The translations under genes and the position numbers were made by a program. Positions 5,046-9,324 of a stretch of 9,324 nucleotides of DNA are shown here, in pieces (position 1 is the stretch's first letter; each line of letters opens with the position of its first letter). The notes under the pieces were generated by a model. The model did not search any database, was not told where the DNA came from, and was given only the letters and a program-made list of their open reading frames with translations. Source of the stretch: an uncultured Eubacteriales bacterium (GTDB taxonomy: Bacteria > Bacillota > Clostridia > Monoglobales > Firm-18); assembly GCA_905210885.1 (NCBI GenBank), contig CAJLYO010000056.1:1-9324 (forward strand), read 5' to 3'.

Positions 5046-6257
5046 GTGAACTTGATAGTCAAAAAGTTCGGCGGCAGCTCTGTTGCCAACGCCGAAAGAG
5101 TAAGAAACGTTGCGGAAATAATTACGGACGAATATAAAGCCGGGAACTCGGTTGTTGTTGTGGTTTCCGCTCAGGGCGACACAACGGACGATTTTCTGGA
5201 AAAGGCTGCCGAGATTAATACCAAGCCTTCAAAGAGGGAAATGGACGTTTTACTGTCCGCCGGCGAACAGATTTCAATGGCGCTGCTTGCAATGGCTATA
5301 GAAAAAATAGGCTGCCCGGTTGTTTCGCTTACCGGCTGGCAGGCAGGCGTTTCCACAAACAGCGTTTACGGCGCGGCGCGTATTAAAAAGATTAATACCG
5401 AGCGCATAATGAAGGAGCTTGACTCAAACAGAATAGTAATCGTGGCAGGATTCCAGGGAATTAACAAGTATGACGATATAACCACTCTCGGACGCGGCGG
5501 AAGCGATACAAGCGCGGTTGCCCTTGCGGCGGCGCTGCATGCGGACAAATGCGAAATTTACACAGATGTTGACGGCGTGTATACCGCAGACCCGAGAATT
5601 GTAAAGGATGCAAAAAAGCTTGAGGATATTTCATATGACGAAATGCTTGAGCTTGCAAGTCTGGGCGCAAACGTTCTGCATAACCGCTCGGTTGAGCTTG
5701 CATTAAAATATGACGTGCAGCTTGAGGTTAAGTCAAGCTTTGAAAGAATAAGCGGAACAATAGTTAAGGAGGTAAAAAACGTGGAAAAGATGTTAGTCAG
5801 AGGTGTAACGCGCGATAACGACGTTGCCACAATATCCCTTGTGGGGGTTGAAAATACTCCCGGAAAGGCTTTTAAGGTGTTCTCACTCCTTGCAAAAAGC
5901 AATATAAATGTTGACGTGATTTTGCAGTCAATCGGCAGAGACGATTCAAAGGATATTACCTTCTCCGTTCCGTCTGGACAGCTTGACAGCGCTATTGAAG
6001 TGCTTAATAAAAATGCCGAGGCGCTGGGCGCTCAGAAAATCGACAGCCACAGGGACGTTTCGAAGGTTTCAATCGTGGGTGCCGGCATGGTAAGCAACCC
6101 CGGTGTTGCGGCTATGATGTTTGAGGCTTTGTATGACGCTCACATTAACATTAACATGATTTCAACTTCCGAAATTAAAATTTCGGTTATTATAGACGAA
6201 TGTGACGCGGAAAAAGCGGTTCGCTCCATTCACGACAAGTTCTTTAACCATGAGTGA
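5046..6257 (+). CDS. lysC: Aspartate kinase (LysC type, catalytic domain plus tandem ACT domains)
   Basis: Phosphorylates L-aspartate to 4-phospho-aspartate, the first step to lysine, threonine, methionine and diaminopimelate; cytosolic. The 403 residues match Bacillus subtilis LysC in size (about 408). The catalytic amino-acid-kinase domain spans about 1-235: KKFGGSSVANAERV (6-19), VVSAQGDTTDDF (39-50), GEQISMALLAMAI (73-85), the TTLGRGGSDTSAVALAAAL stretch (146-164) and YTDVDGVYTADPRIV (172-186). Two ACT domains follow, about 255-310 (VENTPGKAFKVFSLLA, DITFSVP) and 340-403 (VSIVGAGMVSNPGVAAMMFEAL, ISTSEIKISVIID), the arrangement used for lysine and/or threonine feedback. The GTG start at 5046 follows AGGGAGG (5031-5037) by eight bases. 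An internal ribosome site and start at 5766-5783 suggest a second, shorter product. The last eight bases overlap rlmB. Confidence 0.95.
   Translation: MNLIVKKFGGSSVANAERVRNVAEIITDEYKAGNSVVVVVSAQGDTTDDFLEKAAEINTKPSKREMDVLLSAGEQISMALLAMAIEKIGCPVVSLTGWQAGVSTNSVYGAARIKKINTERIMKELDSNRIVIVAGFQGINKYDDITTLGRGGSDTSAVALAAALHADKCEIYTDVDGVYTADPRIVKDAKKLEDISYDEMLELASLGANVLHNRSVELALKYDVQLEVKSSFERISGTIVKEVKNVEKMLVRGVTRDNDVATISLVGVENTPGKAFKVFSLLAKSNINVDVILQSIGRDDSKDITFSVPSGQLDSAIEVLNKNAEALGAQKIDSHRDVSKVSIVGAGMVSNPGVAAMMFEALYDAHININMISTSEIKISVIIDECDAEKAVRSIHDKFFNHE
5766..5783 (+). promoter_or_regulatory. Internal ribosome binding site and start codon inside lysC
   Basis: AAGGAGGT (5766-5773) is a full-strength Shine-Dalgarno sequence. 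Counted from GGAGG (5768-5772) there are eight bases to a GTG (5781-5783) that is in frame with lysC (codon 246); an in-frame ATG follows at 5790. It sits exactly in the linker between the kinase domain and the ACT domains. It is at least as strong as the ribosome sites at the gene starts in this window. Confidence 0.75.
5781..6257 (+). CDS. Predicted aspartokinase beta (regulatory) subunit, in-frame internal product of lysC
   Basis: Starting at the GTG codon 246 of lysC, this product of 158 residues would contain only the two ACT domains (about residues 10-65 and 95-158 of the short form). In B. subtilis, LysC (aspartokinase II) is known to be an alpha2-beta2 enzyme whose beta chain, about 160 residues, is translated from an internal start in the same gene. 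Here the matching length, the domain boundary and the perfect ribosome site all point to the same design. What is seen is the site and frame; that the short chain is made is inference. It would tune feedback control by lysine or threonine and not catalyse anything itself. Confidence 0.6.
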   Translation: MEKMLVRGVTRDNDVATISLVGVENTPGKAFKVFSLLAKSNINVDVILQSIGRDDSKDITFSVPSGQLDSAIEVLNKNAEALGAQKIDSHRDVSKVSIVGAGMVSNPGVAAMMFEALYDAHININMISTSEIKISVIIDECDAEKAVRSIHDKFFNHE

Positions 6258-6978
6258 TATAATAGAAGGCAGAAATCCCGTTACAGAGGCTTTGAAAGCC
6301 GACCGCGAAATAGAAAAAATTCTGTACAGCGGTGTTGACGGGAGCATAAAGAAAATACTGGGCATGGCGCGGTCAAAAGGGATAACCGCCGTAAAGACGG
6401 ACAGACGAAAGCTTGACGAAATTTCCCAGACCGGTGCACATCAGGGCATTATAGCCTATGCCGCGGTAAAAAGCTACTGCACGGTGGACGATATTTTAAA
6501 AATCGCACGGGAAAAGGGCGAGCCGCCCTTTATCGTCCTGCTTGACGGAATTGAGGACCCCCACAATTTAGGTTCGATTTTAAGAACCTGCGAGGGCGCC
6601 GGCGTGCATGGGGTGATTATCCCGAAACGCCACAGCGCCGGGCTTAACTCAACCGTTGCGAAAACCTCCGCCGGGGCTGTGGAATACATGCCTGTTGCAA
6701 AGGTTTCAAACCTGGCGCAGACCATGGAAAAGCTGAAGGACGAGGGCGTGTGGTTTTATGCGACCCATCAGGACGCGGAGCAGAAATACAATGAGATAAA
6801 ATATGACGGCGGCGTAGGTCTGGTAATAGGCAGCGAGGGCAGCGGCGTAAGCCGCATTGTTGCGGATAAATGCGACTTTTTGATAAGCATACCCATGAAG
6901 GGAAAAATAAATTCCTTAAATGCGTCCGTTGCCGCCGGAATTATAATTTATAACGTACTTAATAGCAGAGGTGAATAA
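6250..6978 (+). CDS. rlmB: TrmH/SpoU-family 23S rRNA (guanosine-2'-O-)-methyltransferase, RlmB type
   Basis: Transfers a methyl group from S-adenosylmethionine to the ribose of a guanosine in 23S rRNA (G2251 in E. coli RlmB); acts on ribosome precursors in the cytosol. The 242 residues comprise an N-terminal substrate-binding domain beginning IIEGRNPVTEAL (4-15) with HQGIIAY (64-70), and a C-terminal SPOUT domain with all three SpoU motifs: DPHNLGSILRTCEGAG (103-118, N106 and R112), LVIGSEGSGVS (191-201, E196), and IPMKGKINSLNASVAAGI (214-231, N224). The ATG at 6250-6252 overlaps the end of lysC by eight bases; no Shine-Dalgarno sequence precedes it, so it is probably translated by coupling to lysC. 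An in-frame upstream extension to 6202 would lie wholly inside lysC and precede the conserved start, so I reject it. Its place between lysC and an ACT protein looks like operon convenience, not pathway logic. Confidence 0.92.
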   Translation: MSDIIEGRNPVTEALKADREIEKILYSGVDGSIKKILGMARSKGITAVKTDRRKLDEISQTGAHQGIIAYAAVKSYCTVDDILKIAREKGEPPFIVLLDGIEDPHNLGSILRTCEGAGVHGVIIPKRHSAGLNSTVAKTSAGAVEYMPVAKVSNLAQTMEKLKDEGVWFYATHQDAEQKYNEIKYDGGVGLVIGSEGSGVSRIVADKCDFLISIPMKGKINSLNASVAAGIIIYNVLNSRGE

Positions 6979-6980
6979 AA

Positions 6981-7250
6981 ATGAAAGCAGTTGTTACGGT
7001 TCTGGGCTGTGATAAGGTGGGAATTATCGCAAAAGTTGCGGCTATTCTTGCGGAAAACAACGTAAATATTCTTGACATAACGCAAACCACAATGCAGGAT
7101 ATTTTCACAATGATTATGCTTGTGGACATTTCCGAATGCAAGGTGGAATTTTCGCGCCTTGTTGACACTTTGGACAGCGAGGGCAAAAAAATCGGCGTTG
7201 ATATAAAGACTCAGCATTATGACATATTTAAGTCTATGCAGGAAATCTGA
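6981..7250 (+). CDS. Free-standing ACT-domain protein, UPF0237 family
   Basis: An 89-residue protein that is essentially one ACT domain: MKAVVTVLGCDKVGIIAKVA (1-20) is the ligand-interface strand-helix start with the conserved G-x-x-A region, VNILDITQTTMQD (28-40) and FTMIMLVDIS (42-51) are the next strands, and IKTQHYDIFKSMQEI is the family-typical end. ACT domains usually bind amino acids at dimer interfaces; this family is related to the GcvR-type regulators, but its ligand is not established. The ATG follows the rlmB stop by two bases with AGAGGTG ahead. In many Firmicutes and archaea this gene is directly followed by a UPF0210 gene, as here. Being the last gene of a threonine/lysine-pathway operon makes an amino-acid sensing role plausible, but that is inference. 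Confidence 0.9.
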   Translation: MKAVVTVLGCDKVGIIAKVAAILAENNVNILDITQTTMQDIFTMIMLVDISECKVEFSRLVDTLDSEGKKIGVDIKTQHYDIFKSMQEI

Positions 7251-7273
7251 AACCGCAATTTTTGCGGTTTTTT
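7251..7273 (+). terminator. Intrinsic terminator after the UPF0237 gene
   Basis: AACCGCAA (7251-7258) pairs perfectly with TTGCGGTT (7262-7269) around a TTT loop, and the T-run continues to 7273. It begins on the base after the UPF0237 stop codon and ends 17 bases before the UPF0210 ribosome site (AGGAG 7290-7294). The stem is short with four central G-C pairs, so it may be only partly efficient. Confidence 0.75.
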
Positions 7274-7300
7274 CCAAATAACGACAGTCAGGAGAACACT

Positions 7301-8659
7301 ATGATTAACTCGAGAAAAATTCTTGAAACCATAAAAATGATTAATGAGGAAAACCTGGATATCAGAACGATAACCATGGGAATTTCCCTGCGCGACTGCT
7401 GCGGCACGAACATTGACGACGTGTGCGCACGCATATACGATAAAATTACAAAAACTGCGCAGAACCTTGTTAAAACAGGCGAGGATATAGAGCATACATA
7501 CGGTATCCCGATTATAAACAAGCGAATTTCCGTTACCCCCATTGCCATGATAGGCGAAAGCTGCAAAACGGACAGCTACGTAAAAATCGCACAGACTTTG
7601 GATAAGGCGGCGGAGGAAACCGGCGTTAACTTTATCGGCGGCTTTTCGGCGCTTGTGCATAAGGGCTTTACCAAGGGTGACGAGGTGCTGATTAACTCCA
7701 TACCCGAGGCTTTGGCGGTTACAGAAAAGGTTTGCTCTTCGGTAAACGTTGCCTCCACAAGAGCCGGCATTAACATGGACGCCGTTTATAAAATGGGTAA
7801 AATTATAAAGGAAACCGCAGAGCTTACCAAAGACCGCGCAGGCTTTGGCTGTGCAAAGCTGGTTGTATTTTCAAACGCCGTTGAGGATAACCCCTTTATG
7901 GCAGGCGCATTTCACGGTGCAGGCGAGCCGGAAACGGTCATAAACGTAGGCGTTTCGGGTCCCGGCGTTGTTAAAAAAGCCCTTGAAAAGGTAAAAGGCG
8001 AGGACTTCAGCGTTGTTGCGGATACCATAAAAAGAACGGCGTACAAAATAACGCGTATGGGTCAGCTTGTGGCAAAGGAAGCGTCACAGCGGCTTAACGT
8101 TCCTTTCGGAATCGTGGATTTGTCACTGGCTCCGACACCGGCAATTGGTGACAGCGTTGCGTATATATTAGAGGAAATGGGTCTTGAAAAATGCGGAACC
8201 CACGGAACAACGGCGGCGCTTGCACTGTTAAACGATGCGGTTAAAAAGGGCGGAGTTATGGCGTCATCTCACGTGGGCGGCTTAAGCGGAGCGTTTATCC
8301 CCGTTTCGGAGGACGCAGGTATGATTGACGCGGTAAACGTAGGTGCGCTGTCAATTGAAAAGCTGGAGGCAATGACGTGCGTATGCTCCGTGGGACTTGA
8401 CATGTTTGCCGTTCCCGGGGACACAAGCGCGGAAACAATTTCCGCGATAATCGCAGACGAAGCGGCAATCGGCATGATTAACACAAAAACCACCGCTGTG
8501 CGTGTTATTCCGGCTCCGGGCGCAAAGGTAGGCGACAGAGTGGAATTCGGCGGACTTTTGGGACATGCGTACGTAATGCCCCTTTCAAAGTACGACAGCA
8601 GCGAGTTTGTAAAAAGAGGCGGACGTATTCCGGCTCCTATAAACAGTCTTAAAAATTAG
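7301..8659 (+). CDS. UPF0210 / DUF711 family protein (often labelled PFL family protein)
   Basis: A 452-residue protein of a conserved family without an established biochemical role. Recognition rests on ILETIKMINEENLDIRTITM (7-26) with GISLRDC following, FIGGFSALVHKGF (about 110-122), GVSGPGVV (about 215-222), the TPAIGDSVAYILEEMGLEKC region (about 280-300) and the closing part with VIPAPGAKVGDRVEFGGLLG and RGGRIPAPINSLKN. Length agrees with the family. There is no signal peptide or membrane segment, so it is probably cytosolic. The ATG at 7301 has AGGAG (7290-7294) six bases ahead; an earlier in-frame start at 7262 falls inside the terminator hairpin. It pairs by family knowledge with the ACT protein just upstream, although a terminator lies between them, and 14 bases separate it from the ATPase subunit downstream. 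Database names linking it to pyruvate formate-lyase are by remote similarity; I would not infer that activity. Confidence 0.9.
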   Translation: MINSRKILETIKMINEENLDIRTITMGISLRDCCGTNIDDVCARIYDKITKTAQNLVKTGEDIEHTYGIPIINKRISVTPIAMIGESCKTDSYVKIAQTLDKAAEETGVNFIGGFSALVHKGFTKGDEVLINSIPEALAVTEKVCSSVNVASTRAGINMDAVYKMGKIIKETAELTKDRAGFGCAKLVVFSNAVEDNPFMAGAFHGAGEPETVINVGVSGPGVVKKALEKVKGEDFSVVADTIKRTAYKITRMGQLVAKEASQRLNVPFGIVDLSLAPTPAIGDSVAYILEEMGLEKCGTHGTTAALALLNDAVKKGGVMASSHVGGLSGAFIPVSEDAGMIDAVNVGALSIEKLEAMTCVCSVGLDMFAVPGDTSAETISAIIADEAAIGMINTKTTAVRVIPAPGAKVGDRVEFGGLLGHAYVMPLSKYDSSEFVKRGGRIPAPINSLKN

Positions 8660-8673
8660 GAAGTGTATGTCTT

Positions 8674-8985
8674 ATGGATAAGCTGATAAGAAAAATTATC
8701 GAAATTGACAAAAAAGCTCAGGAAATTGCGGACGAGGCAAACAGCGCCTCTGCCGAACTTTCCTCCGAAACCGAGGCGGAAATTGAAAAAATCCGCAGCG
8801 AGTATGACGAAAAGCTGAAAGCGGAGCTTGACCGCAGAGAAGCCGAAATCAAGGCGGAAACGGAGAAAAAACTCTCCGATGCAAAGGCGCGGCACAGTGC
8901 GGAGATGGCGCAGCTTGAGGAAAGCTATTCGGGCAGCGGCAAGCTTAAAAAGCAGATATTTAACGATATACTGGAAGTGATGTAA
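8674..8985 (+). CDS. V/A-type ATPase coiled-coil stalk subunit (G/H-like)
   Basis: A 103-residue, highly charged protein, almost entirely alanine, glutamate and lysine from residue 10 to 85, with heptad-like spacing and no membrane segment: a long coiled coil. Such small subunits (subunit G/H, NtpF-like) pair with subunit E to form the peripheral stalk of bacterial and archaeal V/A-type rotary ATPases. Sequence alone would not prove this because coiled coils resemble each other; the call rests on the adjacent subunit C gene, whose ATG overlaps this stop codon by one base. The ATG at 8674 has AGGAAG (8658-8663) ten bases ahead; this site overlaps the UPF0210 stop codon, 14 bases separate the genes, and no separate promoter is visible. 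Confidence 0.75.
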   Translation: MDKLIRKIIEIDKKAQEIADEANSASAELSSETEAEIEKIRSEYDEKLKAELDRREAEIKAETEKKLSDAKARHSAEMAQLEESYSGSGKLKKQIFNDILEVM

Positions 8986-9324
8986 TGCAGGGCGCATTAA
9001 TGAAATACGGCGCAATAAACGCCAAGGTCAGCGTTATGTGCCGCAATTTGCTAAAAGATAAGGATTATGACGAGCTGCTTTCAAAAAACAGCGTTTCGGA
9101 GGTTGTGTCGTGGCTTAAGCAAAACAGCGGTTATGCACAGCTTTTGGGCGGAATCCAGGAGGGAAGCGTTCACCGAGGGCAGCTTGAAGGTATTTTAAAA
9201 AGCTCTTTTGACCGCGACTGCGAAAAGCTTGCGCGTTTTTCAAAGGATAACCTCCACAGATTTTTAAAAATCTATGTTGTGGGCGCGGAAGTTGCATTTT
9301 TAAAAAAGCTGCTTGCGGCGGGTG
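8985..9324 (+). CDS. ntpC: V/A-type ATPase subunit C (AC39/NtpC-like), N-terminal part
   Basis: Subunit C (eukaryotic subunit d, AC39) is the funnel-shaped connector between the central stalk and the membrane rotor ring. It opens MQGALMKYGAINAKVSVMCR, where Y-G-A-I-N-A-K-V corresponds to the family's Y-x-x-x-N-A-R-V start, followed by LLKDKDYDELLSKNSVSEVV (22-41) and helical segments with SFDRDCEKLARF and FLKIYVVGAEVAFLKKLL near the right edge. About 113 codons are present of a usual 320-350; the frame stays open to the edge. ATG at 8985-8987 overlaps the preceding TAA by one base, and GGAAGTG inside the upstream gene can serve as ribosome site. The rest of the ATPase operon (I, K, E/F, A, B, D) is expected to the right. 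Confidence 0.82.
   Translation, partial: MQGALMKYGAINAKVSVMCRNLLKDKDYDELLSKNSVSEVVSWLKQNSGYAQLLGGIQEGSVHRGQLEGILKSSFDRDCEKLARFSKDNLHRFLKIYVVGAEVAFLKKLLAAG

Noticed and set aside
4343..5089. Minus-strand open frame of 248 codons opposite thrB
   Set aside because: thrB carries all GHMP kinase motifs; the reverse frame shows no domain and begins within lysC.
7199..7207. Extended -10-like TGATATAAA inside the UPF0237 gene as a promoter for UPF0210
   Set aside because: There is no -35 box at the right spacing, and transcripts from it would still meet the 7251-7273 terminator.
8607..8643. Possible promoter at the end of UPF0210 (TTGTAA, TATAAA) for the ATPase genes
   Set aside because: The spacing is about 25 bases, far too long for a sigma-A promoter.
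1..9324. CRISPR array, transposon, prophage, toxin-antitoxin or defence system
   Set aside because: There are no spaced direct repeats, transposase or integrase motifs, small toxin-antitoxin pairs, or nuclease/helicase genes; every long coding frame is explained by metabolic or conserved families.

Overview
The window looks like chromosomal, core-metabolic DNA from a Firmicute of the class Clostridia, probably an anaerobic gut-type organism. The reasons are strong AGGAGG-type ribosome binding sites, consensus sigma-A promoters, an ECF-type vitamin transporter subunit with a type II pantothenate kinase, a Bacillus-type LysC, the UPF0237/UPF0210 gene pair and a bacterial V/A-type ATPase operon. 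Base composition is mixed and unremarkable by eye, apart from an AT-rich stretch in the single intergenic region. I see no tRNA, rRNA, CRISPR array, transposase, phage gene or integration site. Gene density is very high, with gaps mostly of 1-50 bases.

Left part (1-2649, minus strand): one operon reading leftwards from a near-perfect promoter (TTGACA-17-TATCAT on the minus strand, 2621-2649). The order is panT-like ECF S component (pantothenate uptake), coaW (type II pantothenate kinase), an AraC-family regulator with an N-terminal cupin-like sensor, and rdgB/HAM1 (XTP/dITP diphosphatase), which runs off the left edge. PanT and CoaW are adjacent steps, vitamin B5 import and its commitment to coenzyme A by phosphorylation. 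The regulator and the house-cleaning nucleotidase are tightly packed behind them.

Middle (2650-2894): a 307-base divergent intergenic region (2588-2894) holding the leftward promoter, a terminator-like hairpin and other small hairpins of unknown purpose, an AT-rich block, an extended -10 promoter for the rightward operon (2807-2835), and a small inverted repeat at its predicted transcription start.

Right part (2895-7273, plus strand): hom (homoserine dehydrogenase), thrB (homoserine kinase), lysC (aspartate kinase), rlmB (23S rRNA Gm2251-type 2'-O-methyltransferase) and a free-standing ACT-domain protein of the UPF0237 family, closed by an intrinsic terminator. Hom, ThrB and LysC are steps 3, 4 and 1 of threonine synthesis from aspartate. 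asd (step 2) and thrC (step 5) are not here. lysC carries a strong in-frame internal ribosome binding site and GTG codon just ahead of its two ACT domains, predicting a separately translated regulatory beta subunit as in Bacillus subtilis LysC.

Far right (7301-9324, plus strand): the UPF0210 (DUF711) protein that typically accompanies UPF0237, then the start of a V/A-type ATPase operon: a coiled-coil subunit G/H-like protein and the N-terminal part of subunit C (AC39/NtpC-like), which runs off the right edge. I found no convincing novel defence or mobile system. The most interesting points are the lysC internal start, the terminator splitting the UPF0237/UPF0210 pair, the linkage of that pair to the aspartate-family operon and to the ATPase operon, and the abnormal sequence of RdgB at the left edge.
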